A stretch of 44,176 nucleotides of DNA from positions 1 through 44,176 of the forward strand of contig CABSNF010000005.1 of assembly GCA_902478995.1 (NCBI GenBank). The letters run 5' to 3'. The notes beneath the pieces were generated by a model. That model was not told the origin of the DNA and made no database searches. It saw nothing but the letters and a program-made list of their open reading frames with translations. Origin of the DNA: an uncultured Collinsella sp. GTDB taxonomy: Bacteria > Actinomycetota > Coriobacteriia > Coriobacteriales > Coriobacteriaceae. The translations under genes were made by a program, and so were the position numbers. This document shows positions 15,972-24,438 of this stretch, piece by piece (the stretch's first letter is position 1; each line of letters opens with the position of its first letter).

Positions 15972-17585
15972 ATGGCCATCATCAACAAGGGTATGTCCAG
16001 GCGTTCGTTCCTCGGCCTCACCGGCAGCGTCGCTGCTGTCGCAGGGCTTGGTCTCACCGGCTGCGGCGGCAGCTCCAACGACGAGGGTTCCGCTTCCGGT
16101 TCCGCCGATTCCGCCAACCGTGGCGGCGGTGTGATTACCGCTGGTTCCGCTTACGCTCCGTCCAGCTTCGACCCCGCCAGCACCGGCTCCGCTGTGGGCC
16201 TGGGTGCTAACTGGCACGTCGTCGAGGGTCTCTACGGCATCGATTACCACGACTACAGCACCTTCAACGAGCTCGCCACCGACGATCCCAAGTCCGTGGA
16301 CGACACTACTTTCGAGGTCACCATCCGCAAGGGCGCCAAGTTCTCCGATGGCACCGAGGTCACTGCTGACGACGTCGTCGCTTCCTACACCGCTTGCGCT
16401 GCTTCCGCTACCTATGCTCCGTTCTTCCAGCCCTTCGAGTCCATCGAGGCCAAGGACGCCAGCACTGTAACGGTCAAGACCAAGGTCCCCAACTTCTCCC
16501 TGCTCAAGGATCGTCTGGCCATCATCCGTGTTACCCCGGCTACTCAGTCCGAGGAGGATCGCGCCAAGCAGCCGATCGGTTCCGGCCCCTGGATGTACGA
16601 CTCTATCTCCGATACCGAGATCACCCTGGTTCCCAACCCCGAGTACAACGGTGAGTATGCTGCCGAGGATAAGAAGATCCAGTACAGCATCCTGACCGAC
16701 CCCACCGCTCGCGTTACCGCCCAGCAGGAAGGCTCCACGCTCGTTATGGAGCTCGTCACCGCTGACGCCGTCGACCAGCTCGAGAGCGCTGGCTGCAAGA
16801 TCGACAACGTCCAGGGCTTCGGCACCCGCTTCATCATGTTCAACGTCGCCAAGGAGCCTTGGAACAACGTCAAGGTCCGTCAGGCCGTCATGTACGCGCT
16901 CGACACCGAGAAGATGATCACCAACACCTTCGCCGGCCTTGCCACCGCTGCCAGCTGCTACCTGCCCAAGAGCTTCACCAACTATCATGAGGCTTCCACG
17001 GTGTACAAGACCGACGCCAAGAAGGCCAAGAAGCTCATCGAGGAGTCCGGCATCACCCCGGGTGCCATCACCCTGCGCACCACCGACAACGAGCAGATTA
17101 AGGGCATGGCCGCCCAGGTCAAGAACGACCTCGACGCTCTCGGCTTCGAGGTGACCATCCAGACCGATACCTCGCCGGCCACCTACGCTGCCATCGACGG
17201 CGGCGAGGCCTACGATATCCTTCTCGCTCCTGGCGATCCGTCCTGCTTCGGCGCCGATCCCGACCTGCTGCTCAACTGGTGGTATGGCGACAACGTCTGG
17301 ATGCAGACCCGTTGCCCGTGGAAGGAGTCCGCTGAGTGGGAGAAGCTCCACGGTCTCATGGACGAGGCTCTTGCCGCCGAGGGCGACGAGCAGCAGAAGA
17401 AGTGGAACGAGTGCTTCGACATCATCGCCGACAACGCTGTTCTGTACCCCGTTGTCCACGTCAAGACCGTCTCCGCTTCCTGGGACGATCCGTCCACCGC
17501 GCCCAACGGCGAGGCCCTCGATGGCTTCAAGGGCATCGGCACGACGAGCATGTCCTTCAGGGGCGTCGCGACCGTCAAGGCCTAA
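15972..17585 (+). CDS. Substrate-binding lipoprotein of a peptide-family ABC importer (probable sialic acid)
   Basis: An extracytoplasmic solute-binding protein of family 5 (DppA/OppA type) that delivers ligand to the permeases encoded next. The 537-residue product begins with a Tat-like SRRSFLG (9-15), a hydrophobic stretch and the lipobox LTGC with Cys31, so it should be exported folded and lipid-anchored. The mature part has the family's FDPAS, LYGID, FSDGTEVTADDVV and VRQAVMYALD segments. ATG 15972 follows TAGGAGA; a start 15 nt upstream lacks a site. Although the family name is 'peptide', the downstream aldolase, kinase and epimerase point to sialic acid; SatA of Haemophilus ducreyi and the Corynebacterium sialic-acid importer belong to this family. 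Codon use is strongly biased, as in gap, suggesting high expression. Confidence 0.85.
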   Translation: MAIINKGMSRRSFLGLTGSVAAVAGLGLTGCGGSSNDEGSASGSADSANRGGGVITAGSAYAPSSFDPASTGSAVGLGANWHVVEGLYGIDYHDYSTFNELATDDPKSVDDTTFEVTIRKGAKFSDGTEVTADDVVASYTACAASATYAPFFQPFESIEAKDASTVTVKTKVPNFSLLKDRLAIIRVTPATQSEEDRAKQPIGSGPWMYDSISDTEITLVPNPEYNGEYAAEDKKIQYSILTDPTARVTAQQEGSTLVMELVTADAVDQLESAGCKIDNVQGFGTRFIMFNVAKEPWNNVKVRQAVMYALDTEKMITNTFAGLATAASCYLPKSFTNYHEASTVYKTDAKKAKKLIEESGITPGAITLRTTDNEQIKGMAAQVKNDLDALGFEVTIQTDTSPATYAAIDGGEAYDILLAPGDPSCFGADPDLLLNWWYGDNVWMQTRCPWKESAEWEKLHGLMDEALAAEGDEQQKKWNECFDIIADNAVLYPVVHVKTVSASWDDPSTAPNGEALDGFKGIGTTSMSFRGVATVKA

Positions 17586-17645
17586 GACTCGCTTGAGTCA
17601 TATGTGGGGGGTCGGTCGTAAGGCAACGTCCTCATAGTTGAAACA

Positions 17646-17679
17646 AAGACCCGGGCGGCCTCGATGTCGCTCGGGTCTT
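17646..17679 (+). terminator. Intercistronic hairpin after the binding-protein gene
   Basis: A 12-bp stem with one G-U pair (17646-17657 with 17668-17679) and a 10-nt loop lies in the 155-nt gap before the permease. It lacks a T run. Such hairpins commonly protect the binding-protein mRNA so that this subunit outnumbers the permeases. Confidence 0.55.
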
Positions 17680-17740
17680 GTAATGAGTATCCATACTCAT
17701 ATACCAGTTGGTCCTACCGACAAAAGAAAGGGGAGAGAAC

Positions 17741-18697
17741 GTGAACAACTTTCTACGTTTGATTGGAAGGCGTCTCGTGGCGCTGCCGATCATGGCATTG
17801 GGCGTCACCGTCCTGGTGTTCTTCCTTATGTCGTTCTCCAAGACCGACCCCGCCTATACGGCGTTGGGTGACGGTGCCTCGCCCGAGGCGGTTGCCGAGT
17901 ACCATGAGAAGTATGGTCTGGACGACCCCTGGCCCGTGCGCTACGTGCGCTACATGGGCGATCTGATCCATGGTGACATGGGCACCTATGGTGCTGCTCG
18001 CAACTCCGTTGCCAAGCGCATCTCCACGGCCCTGCCCGTCACGATGCAGCTGACCTTCATCGGTCTTGCCATCGGCGCGGTCGTCTCGTTTTTGCTCGGC
18101 GTCATCGCGGCACTGTATCGCGATAAATGGCCGGACCAAGTGATCCGCGTCTTTTCCATCGCCGGCTTGGCAACCCCGTCGTTCTGGCTTGCCGTTCTGT
18201 TGATTCTGCTGTTCTCTTCCTACCTTAAGGTGCTCCCGGCATCCGGTGCTCTGCCTCACTTCACCACCAACCCGGCTGGCTATCTGGGACGTATGATCAT
18301 GCCCGCTATCGCTCTGGCATTCCCGCTGACGGGCCAGATGACTCGTATCGTGCGTACGGCCATGGTCGAGGAGCTCGATAAGGACTATGTCCGTATGGCT
18401 CGCGGCGCCGGCGTTCCCGAGAAGGTCGTCGTCGGCATCAACGTTTTGCGCAACGCATTGATCACCCCGGTCACCACCCTCGGTCTTAAGATCGGCTACC
18501 TCATGGGCGGTGCTGTCGTCATCGAGGTCATCTTCAACCTCCCCGGCATGGGTACTGCGATTCTGCAGGGCGTTCAGGGCAACGAGGCGAACCTGGTTCA
18601 GGGCGTCGTCATCGTCGTTGCTCTTGCCTTCATCATCATCAACATCGTGGTTGACATGCTCTACCTGCTCATCAACCCGCGCATCAGGACGGTGTAG
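17741..18697 (+). CDS. ABC importer permease, DppB/OppB type (probable sialic acid)
   Basis: Membrane subunit of the importer. The 318-residue product has an N-terminal transmembrane helix (LIGRRLVALPIMALGVTVLVFFLM), a periplasmic loop with GLDDPWPVRY, and about five further helices; the EAA-like coupling motif is in YVRMARGAGVPEKVVVGINVLRNALITPV (read from about residue 215). I start at GTG 17741 because AAAGGGGAGAG lies just upstream; the earlier in-frame TTG has no site. Stop and the next ATG are 3 nt apart, so expression is coupled to the permease-ATPase fusion. Confidence 0.88.
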   Translation: MNNFLRLIGRRLVALPIMALGVTVLVFFLMSFSKTDPAYTALGDGASPEAVAEYHEKYGLDDPWPVRYVRYMGDLIHGDMGTYGAARNSVAKRISTALPVTMQLTFIGLAIGAVVSFLLGVIAALYRDKWPDQVIRVFSIAGLATPSFWLAVLLILLFSSYLKVLPASGALPHFTTNPAGYLGRMIMPAIALAFPLTGQMTRIVRTAMVEELDKDYVRMARGAGVPEKVVVGINVLRNALITPVTTLGLKIGYLMGGAVVIEVIFNLPGMGTAILQGVQGNEANLVQGVVIVVALAFIIINIVVDMLYLLINPRIRTV

Positions 18698-18700
18698 ATT

Positions 18701-20716
18701 ATGGTAAAGATTCGAGAGAAGCAAACCGAGCAGCTCGAGAAAGCTGCCTCCAAGGGGCTCAAGCTCGGTGGCTGGAAGAAGATGACGCTGTCTTCTAAGA
18801 TTGCCGCCGTCGTGCTGGTGCTGGTCGCCCTGACCGCGATTCTGGCGCCCCTTCTTGCCCCCTATAGCCCGGTCGAGATCTTTACGGCTCGCCAGGCTCC
18901 CGGCAATGGATTTATCTTCGGTACCGACGATAAGGGCCGCGACATCCTGTCGCGTATGCTTTACGGTGGCCGTTACTCGCTGATCATCGGCTTCGGTGCT
19001 ACCGCCATGGCTCTGGTTTGCGGTTCGGTCGTGGGCGCCCTCGCGGCGGTTTCGCGCAAGTCCGTTTCCGAGGCGATCATGCGCATCCTGGACATCATCA
19101 TGTCCATCCCGGGCATCGCCCTCGCGGCCGTCTTCGTCTCCATCCTGGGCAATTCCGTGCCGTCAATCATCTTCGCCATCGGCTTTATGTACACTCCGCA
19201 GATTGCCCGTATCGTGCGCGCCAACATTGTGTCCGAGTACGGCGAGGACTATGTCCGCGCGGTCATCGTTTCCGGCGCCAAGGCTCCGTGGATTTTGATC
19301 AAGCATGTTCTGCGTAACTGCATCGCCCCGATTATGGTCTTCACCGTTACCCTGGTCGCCGACGCCATCATCTTCGAGGCCTCGCTGACCTTCATCGGCG
19401 CTGGTATCCAGGAGCCCACCGCTACCTGGGGCAACATCCTCGCTGACGCTCGCGGTGGCGTGCTTGCCGGCCGTTGGTGGCAGGCACTGTTCCCGGGCCT
19501 GGCCATCATGATCACCTGCCTGGCACTCAACATCCTATCCGAGGGCATTACTGACGCCATGGCCGCTGCTCCCTCCGCTGCCCTGGATCCGACCGACTCC
19601 TCCAAGCGCCGTGAGGCCGACCTGCTGGTCTCCGACCCCGTTCGCGCTTACAAGGAGCAGGCTCAGTCCCTGTCCGCCCGTCTTGGCGCTCTGCGTGATG
19701 TCGAACTCAAGCGTAACGACCGCCATGTGCCCGATGAGTCCGTTGAGCCGATCCTTTCGGTCCGTGATTTCTGCATCCAGTTTGAGCACCACGGTGACAT
19801 CAACGTCGTCGACCACGTCAACTTCGATGTCCGTCCCGGCCAGACCATGGGCCTGGTAGGCGAGTCCGGCTGCGGTAAGTCCATCACCACGCTGGCCATC
19901 ATGGGCCTGACCGACGATGACGAGCATCTTTCCGGTGAGGTTCTTTGGGAGGGCCGCGACCTGCTCAAGATGAGCAAGAAGGAGTGGTTCGGCCTGCGCG
20001 GTACCGATATCGCTATGGTCTATCAGGACGCCCTGTCCTCGCTCAACCCCTCCATGCTCATTTCCGCCCAGATGAAGCAGCTCACCAAGCGCGGCGGCAC
20101 CCGTAGTGCCGAGGAGCTCCTAGAGCTCGTGGGCCTCGACCCCAAGCGCACGCTCGAGAGCTATCCGCATGAGCTTTCCGGTGGTCAGCGTCAGCGCGTT
20201 CTGATCGCTATGGCCCTTACCCGCGACCCCAAGCTGGTCATCTGCGACGAGCCCACGACCGCTCTGGACGTAACTGTCCAGAAGCAGGTCATCAAGCTGC
20301 TCAACGATCTTCAGGCCAAGCTCGGCTTTGCTATGATCTTCGTTTCGCACGACCTGGCACTGGTCGCAGAGGTCGCTCATAACATCACGGTTATGTACGC
20401 TGGCCAGGTTATCGAGCAGGCGCCCACCAAGGAGCTGCTCACCAACCCGATCCACGAGTACACTCGCGGTCTTCTGGGTTCCGTCCTGTCCATCGAGAGC
20501 GGTTCGGGCCGCCTGCACCAGGTGCCCGGCGCCGTTCCGAGCCCGCGCGATTTCCCCAAGGGCGATCGCTTCGCACCTCGCTCGAGCCATCCGCGCATTG
20601 GCCTGGACACCCGTCCGGTCTTCAAGCGCGTGCCCGGCACCGAGCACTTCTATTCCGAGCTCCCCGATGAGGTGCTCAAGGCAAATGGTTTGACCCCTCA
20701 CGCGGAGGTGATGTAG
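18701..20716 (+). CDS. Fused ABC permease-ATPase, DppC-DppD type (probable sialic acid)
   Basis: One polypeptide of 671 residues carrying both a membrane and a nucleotide-binding subunit. Residues 1 to about 290 form a DppC-like permease (helix IAAVVLVLVALTAILAPLLA, then FGTDDKGRDILSRMLYGGRYSL, and the coupling segment around EDYVRAVIVSGAKAPW). A charged linker of about 50 residues follows. Residues from about 345 form the ATPase: Walker A GESGCGKS (387-394), Q-loop, signature LSGGQRQR (492-499), Walker B LVICDEP and the switch His in VSHD. The frame is continuous with no stop or slippery site. From memory, the C. glutamicum sialic-acid importer has the same permease-ATPase fusion. The Cys-rich C-terminal motif kept by oppD (CVFSPRC) is replaced by GDRFAPRSSHP. 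Confidence 0.88.
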   Translation: MVKIREKQTEQLEKAASKGLKLGGWKKMTLSSKIAAVVLVLVALTAILAPLLAPYSPVEIFTARQAPGNGFIFGTDDKGRDILSRMLYGGRYSLIIGFGATAMALVCGSVVGALAAVSRKSVSEAIMRILDIIMSIPGIALAAVFVSILGNSVPSIIFAIGFMYTPQIARIVRANIVSEYGEDYVRAVIVSGAKAPWILIKHVLRNCIAPIMVFTVTLVADAIIFEASLTFIGAGIQEPTATWGNILADARGGVLAGRWWQALFPGLAIMITCLALNILSEGITDAMAAAPSAALDPTDSSKRREADLLVSDPVRAYKEQAQSLSARLGALRDVELKRNDRHVPDESVEPILSVRDFCIQFEHHGDINVVDHVNFDVRPGQTMGLVGESGCGKSITTLAIMGLTDDDEHLSGEVLWEGRDLLKMSKKEWFGLRGTDIAMVYQDALSSLNPSMLISAQMKQLTKRGGTRSAEELLELVGLDPKRTLESYPHELSGGQRQRVLIAMALTRDPKLVICDEPTTALDVTVQKQVIKLLNDLQAKLGFAMIFVSHDLALVAEVAHNITVMYAGQVIEQAPTKELLTNPIHEYTRGLLGSVLSIESGSGRLHQVPGAVPSPRDFPKGDRFAPRSSHPRIGLDTRPVFKRVPGTEHFYSELPDEVLKANGLTPHAEVM

Positions 20717-21544
20717 ATGAGCGAGACCGCAGTCAACGGCGTCGAGCCGATCATCTTCCTTGATGACGTCCACGTCACCTTTAGGACCCGTACCGGCTCG
20801 ATTCTGCACCCCAACCTGGTTCACGCCGTCCAGGGTGTAACGATTAAGCTCATGCCCGGACAGACCATCGGCATCGTCGGCGAGTCCGGTTGCGGAAAGT
20901 CCACCACCGCCAACGTCATGTGCGGCCTGCAGGCCCCCACGAGCGGCAAGGTCTACTTTAAGGGCAAGGACGTTACCAAGCGTACCGCCGAGGACCGTCG
21001 CCACATGGGTCGCGTCATCTCGGTCGTGTTCCAGAACCCGGCCACGGCGCTCAACCCCCGCATGGTCGTTCGTGAGCAACTGCTCGACCCCATGCGCGTC
21101 CACAACCTGGGTACCGAGGCCGAGCAGGAGAAGCGCGTCAAGGAGCTCTTGGAGCTCACCGGTCTGCCCAGCTCTGCCGCCGAGGTTCTTCCCGGCCAGC
21201 TTTCGGGCGGCCAGCGCCAGCGCGTCGCAATTGCCCGTGCCCTGTCGCTGAACCCCGATGCCATCATCGCCGACGAGCCCACCTCGGCTCTGGACGTTTC
21301 GGTCCGCGCGCAGATTCTGAACCTGTTGACCGACCTTAAAAAGGAGCTCGGCCTGGCCATGGTGTTCATCAGCCATGACATCCAGACGGTCCGCTATATC
21401 TCTGACGACATCATCGTTATGAATGGCGGCAAGATCGTCGAGCAGGGCGAGGCCAAGCAGGTTTTCCAGCACCCTCAGGACCCCTACACCAAGATGCTGC
21501 TCGGCGCTGCGCCGTCACTGCTACATCCCAAGCTCGGCGAGTAG
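20717..21544 (+). CDS. ABC importer ATPase, DppF type (probable sialic acid)
   Basis: Second nucleotide-binding subunit of the importer, pairing with the ATPase half of the preceding fusion. The 275-residue product has Walker A GESGCGKS (55-62), QNPATALNPRM, signature LSGGQRQR, Walker B IIADEP and FISHD. It ends soon after the core domain (GAAPSLLHPKLGE), so it lacks the C-terminal Cys-rich oligopeptide-transporter extension present in oppF. ATG 20717 directly follows the stop of the fusion gene; GGAGG lies 9 nt upstream inside that gene. Confidence 0.88.
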   Translation: MSETAVNGVEPIIFLDDVHVTFRTRTGSILHPNLVHAVQGVTIKLMPGQTIGIVGESGCGKSTTANVMCGLQAPTSGKVYFKGKDVTKRTAEDRRHMGRVISVVFQNPATALNPRMVVREQLLDPMRVHNLGTEAEQEKRVKELLELTGLPSSAAEVLPGQLSGGQRQRVAIARALSLNPDAIIADEPTSALDVSVRAQILNLLTDLKKELGLAMVFISHDIQTVRYISDDIIVMNGGKIVEQGEAKQVFQHPQDPYTKMLLGAAPSLLHPKLGE

Positions 21545-21560
21545 CCTCGCTTTCCCTCCC

Positions 21561-21588
21561 GTGCGCCCGGTTCCCTTACCGGGCGCAC
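21561..21588 (+). terminator. Intercistronic hairpin before the esterase gene
   Basis: A perfect 10-bp GC-rich stem (21561-21570 with 21579-21588) closes an 8-nt loop in the 80-nt gap. No T run follows, so it is more likely a processing or stabilising hairpin than a full stop. Confidence 0.5.
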
Positions 21589-21624
21589 CTCCGTTGCGAT
21601 TTCGAAAGGTTGGGTTCACGAGCC

Positions 21625-22602
21625 ATGCCAAGTGCTCAGGAGCTACAACAGCAATTTGGTGAATATCGAGGCGCTATGCCCCGTCCATCGGATTTCGATT
21701 TCTTTTGGAAGGACCGCATGGCCGAGGCCGACGCCGTCGAGCTCGATTATGCGATTGAGGCGGCTTCGGTTGCGGATTCCGCGACCTGTCGGTTTTTCGA
21801 CCTCTGGTATACCGGCATGTGTGGTGCACGCCTGCATGCCAAGTACCTTAAACCTGTCTCGGACGAGCACGTGCCATTGGTACTTCAGTTCCATGGATAT
21901 CCGGGTGCGAGCCGCAGCTGGTTTGAGCAAGCGTCGTTTGCGGGCATGGGCATGGCGCTCATTGCTCTCGATTGTCCTGGCCAAGGAGGCCCCTCCGAGG
22001 ACATTGGTGGATTTGAGGGCACGACGGTCGCGGGCCATATCGTCGCCGGTATCGACGGCGACCCAGCCAACCTCTACTATGTCCGCCTACATCAGGATAT
22101 CCGCATTCTGTGCCGTATCGTTCGCGAGCTCGAGGGCATCGATCTTGCCCGTGTGTTTGTGAACGGCGCGTCGCAGGGCGGCGGTTTGGGCATTGCGACC
22201 TGCGCGCTTAACAGCGATTTAGTTGATCGCGCGGCTATCCTCTATCCCTTCTTATCGGACTTCCGCCTGGTTTGGGATCTGGACGCCGACGATATTGCCT
22301 ACGAGGGCCTGCGCTATTGGTCGCGTTGGTTTGACGAGGACTCGACTCGTATCGAGGAAGCCTATGCCAAGCTGGCGTACTTCGATTCCAAGAACTTTGC
22401 CCCCATGGTCAAATGCCCCGTGCTGTTTGGCACGGGCACAGCCGATATCGTCTGCCCGCCGGCGACGCAGTTTGCGGTCTACAACAACCTGACCTGTGAA
22501 AAGCGTCATGAGTTCTTTGAAGGTTTTGGCCACGAGGAGATTCAGGACTTTGATGATCTGATCATTCCGTTTTTCTGCGAGGGAGGGGAGGCTCATGTCT
22601 AA
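21625..22602 (+). CDS. CE7-family acetyl esterase (candidate sialate O-acetylesterase)
   Basis: An alpha/beta hydrolase of the acetyl-xylan esterase/cephalosporin-C deacetylase family, predicted cytoplasmic (no signal peptide). The 325-residue product has the CE7 N-terminus with PSDFDFFW (21-28), the oxyanion segment QFHGYPG (88-94), the nucleophile motif GASQGGG with Ser183, acid Asp274 in GTADIVCPP and His303 in GFGHEE; the length is typical of CE7. The start ATG 21625 is chosen because it gives the family's usual N-terminus, though AAAGG lies rather far upstream; TTG 21610 is the alternative. Its place between a sialic-acid importer and nanA suggests removal of O-acetyl groups from imported sialic acid. 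That substrate is inference; CE7 enzymes also act on acetylated xylo-oligosaccharides and antibiotics. Confidence 0.85.
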   Translation: MPSAQELQQQFGEYRGAMPRPSDFDFFWKDRMAEADAVELDYAIEAASVADSATCRFFDLWYTGMCGARLHAKYLKPVSDEHVPLVLQFHGYPGASRSWFEQASFAGMGMALIALDCPGQGGPSEDIGGFEGTTVAGHIVAGIDGDPANLYYVRLHQDIRILCRIVRELEGIDLARVFVNGASQGGGLGIATCALNSDLVDRAAILYPFLSDFRLVWDLDADDIAYEGLRYWSRWFDEDSTRIEEAYAKLAYFDSKNFAPMVKCPVLFGTGTADIVCPPATQFAVYNNLTCEKRHEFFEGFGHEEIQDFDDLIIPFFCEGGEAHV

Positions 22603-23446
22603 GTGCGAGAGCAATATCGATGAGTTGATTGTCCCCGAGCTTGCGGGGATTACTGGGACGGTTTCGTCAAGGCTCGCAGAATATCGGGACTGGCACGGTG
22701 ATGTCCAAGCAGATGTTTCTGATTTAGAGACATGCGCTTCGAATCTTGAGATTCAAGGCCTGGCCATTACGGCGATTGACTTTGCTAACCCCTGCGCCCG
22801 TTACTCGGAGGTTTCCTTTGAGCTCGGTGACGATGCGGTCCACGCTCGTTTGATTGAGCCTGTTGGTCGTGCCCGAGTATCTGAGCGCGTGCCGCTGTGC
22901 CTGATGTTCCACGACGTCGATCGGCCTGTGCGTGGCTGGCATCACATGACGAGATTTGCCGCTATGGGGTATGCCGTGCTTGCACTGGACGATGAGGCGA
23001 TTGGACTCAGTGATCTGCGGCAGGGGATTACCTCGCCTGCTTTTGTCAGGCGCGTCCGTTGGGGCTGCGCGTTGGCGAAGGTCGCGCGCAATCTTGATGG
23101 CGTGGACCCCGATCGCATTTTTGCGTGGGGCGAGGGCCTTGGCGGCGGTGTCGCGCTGGCGGTTTCTGCTCTGGACGAGCGGGGCCTTGCCTGCACGGCG
23201 GTTGCCAATCCAATTCCCGTCGGCCTCGAGGCACTGTCGTCTTGGGTGCGCGGATCGGTGCTCATGGGCACATCGCTTATGGATACCGTGAGCGATCCCA
23301 AGGGCCAGCTTGCCGTTTTCAACGGTCTTGAGTGTGACCGGAGGCATATCATTTATGCCAAATACGCTCATGAGCGCATCAATGCGTTCGAAAACGAAGT
23401 CGTCGACTTCTTTAACCAAACGTTCTACCCGTGTTCTTTGGCCTAG
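22595..23446 (+). CDS. Degenerate CE7-like alpha/beta hydrolase paralogue, nucleophile missing
   Basis: A 283-residue protein that aligns with the preceding esterase over its hydrolase core: FHDVDRPVRGWHHM for FHGYPGASRSWFEQ, IFAWGEGLGGGVALA for VFVNGASQGGGLGIA, and MGTSLMDTVSDPKGQLAVFNGLECDRRH for FGTGTADIVCPPATQF plus YNNLTCEKRH. The nucleophile Ser is Gly181, while Asp230 and His259 are kept; about 50-60 residues of the lid between strand 6 and the acid are missing. It therefore probably does not hydrolyse esters and may bind sugar or partner the active enzyme. The frame is intact with a strong GGGAGGGGAGG site, so it is a maintained gene, not a decaying copy. It overlaps the esterase gene by 8 nt. 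Confidence 0.8.
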   Translation: MSKCESNIDELIVPELAGITGTVSSRLAEYRDWHGDVQADVSDLETCASNLEIQGLAITAIDFANPCARYSEVSFELGDDAVHARLIEPVGRARVSERVPLCLMFHDVDRPVRGWHHMTRFAAMGYAVLALDDEAIGLSDLRQGITSPAFVRRVRWGCALAKVARNLDGVDPDRIFAWGEGLGGGVALAVSALDERGLACTAVANPIPVGLEALSSWVRGSVLMGTSLMDTVSDPKGQLAVFNGLECDRRHIIYAKYAHERINAFENEVVDFFNQTFYPCSLA

Positions 23447-23514
23447 ACGGCCTGGACACTGCCAACAAGAGTGGGCGGCATAGGGCCGCCCGCCAGACAA
23501 CTAAGGAGATTCTT

Positions 23515-24435
23515 GTGGCAACTCAGAAATTCACCGGCGTTATCCCTCCCGTCGTTGTTCCCGATACCGAAGATCACCAGCTCGACGTTGCCTCCTTTGA
23601 GCGCAGCATCAACCGCATGATCGATGCCGGCGTCGATGGCCTGTTCTTCCTGGGCTCCTCGGGCGAGGTCGTCTTCTCCACCGACGAGCGTCGTCGTCAG
23701 ATCATCGCCGAGGCTGTGCGCATCGTCGATCACCGCGTTCCCGTTCTGGTCGGCATCATCGACACCGAGACCGAGCGCATGATCGAGCACGGCAAGGTCG
23801 CCCAGGAGCTGGGCGCCGATGCCCTCGTCGCCACCTGCCCGTTCTATGCCCTGCAGGGCATGACCGAGGTCGAGGAGCACTTCCGCATCCTGCACGAGGA
23901 ACTCGACCTGCCCATCTTCGCTTACGATATCCCCGTGTGCGTCCACACCAAGCTTCCCTGGAAGCTCCTTGCCAAGCTCGGCGCCGAGGGCGTCCTGGCC
24001 GGCGTCAAGGATTCCTCGGGTGATGACATCTCGTTCCGCTACCTCGTTCAGGAGAATGAGAAGAACGGCCATCCGATGAGCATCCTTACCGGCCACGAGG
24101 TCGTCGTCGACGGTGCTTACCTCGGCGGCGCCGACGGCTCCGTTCCGGGTCTCGCCAACGTTGAGCCCGAGGGCTACGTGCGCCAGTGGAAGGCCGCTCA
24201 GGCCGGCGACTGGGCTACCGTCAAGGCCGAGCAGGATCGCCTCAACGAGATCTCCCACATTTGGGATGTCACCTCGGGCGTCCAGGGCTATGCCGGTGGT
24301 GTTGGCGCCTTCAAGACCGCTATGAACCTCATGGGCATCTTCGACAGCCCGACCATGCCGCGCCCGGTGAAGGCCATGACCGGCGAGAACGTCGAGGCGA
24401 TTAAGAAGGTCCTCCAGGACAACGGTCTCCTTTAA
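23515..24435 (+). CDS. nanA: N-acetylneuraminate lyase-like aldolase (DapA/NanA superfamily)
   Basis: A class I aldolase of the dihydrodipicolinate synthase/N-acetylneuraminate lyase superfamily. The 306-residue TIM barrel has GSSGE (47-51), Tyr137 in FAYDIP and the Schiff-base Lys165 in AGVKDSSGD; both numbers equal those of E. coli NanA. The best reading, from its position with NanK- and NanE-like genes, is cleavage of N-acetylneuraminate to ManNAc and pyruvate. Motifs alone do not exclude a 2-keto-3-deoxy sugar-acid aldolase or DapA. The start is GTG 23515, with TAAGGAG six bases upstream. Codon bias is strong (CTC, GTC, AAG), like the binding-protein gene and unlike the two hydrolase genes just before it. 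Confidence 0.75.
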   Translation: MATQKFTGVIPPVVVPDTEDHQLDVASFERSINRMIDAGVDGLFFLGSSGEVVFSTDERRRQIIAEAVRIVDHRVPVLVGIIDTETERMIEHGKVAQELGADALVATCPFYALQGMTEVEEHFRILHEELDLPIFAYDIPVCVHTKLPWKLLAKLGAEGVLAGVKDSSGDDISFRYLVQENEKNGHPMSILTGHEVVVDGAYLGGADGSVPGLANVEPEGYVRQWKAAQAGDWATVKAEQDRLNEISHIWDVTSGVQGYAGGVGAFKTAMNLMGIFDSPTMPRPVKAMTGENVEAIKKVLQDNGLL

Positions 24436-24438
24436 AGC

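Noticed and set aside
15954..17459. A 501-residue open frame on the minus strand opposite the binding-protein gene, and similar long minus-strand frames at 20120-21472, 28498-29709, 31452-33263 and 33914-35581
   Set aside because: They lie exactly opposite strongly biased, clearly identified genes. C-ending codons remove stops from the opposite strand; the translations show low-complexity Leu/Gly/Asp-rich text with no domain or ribosome-binding site.
18701..20716. Permease-ATPase fusion as a sequencing error or frameshift artefact
   Set aside because: The frame is continuous through a charged linker with both domains complete, and the same fusion is known in a Corynebacterium sialic-acid importer.
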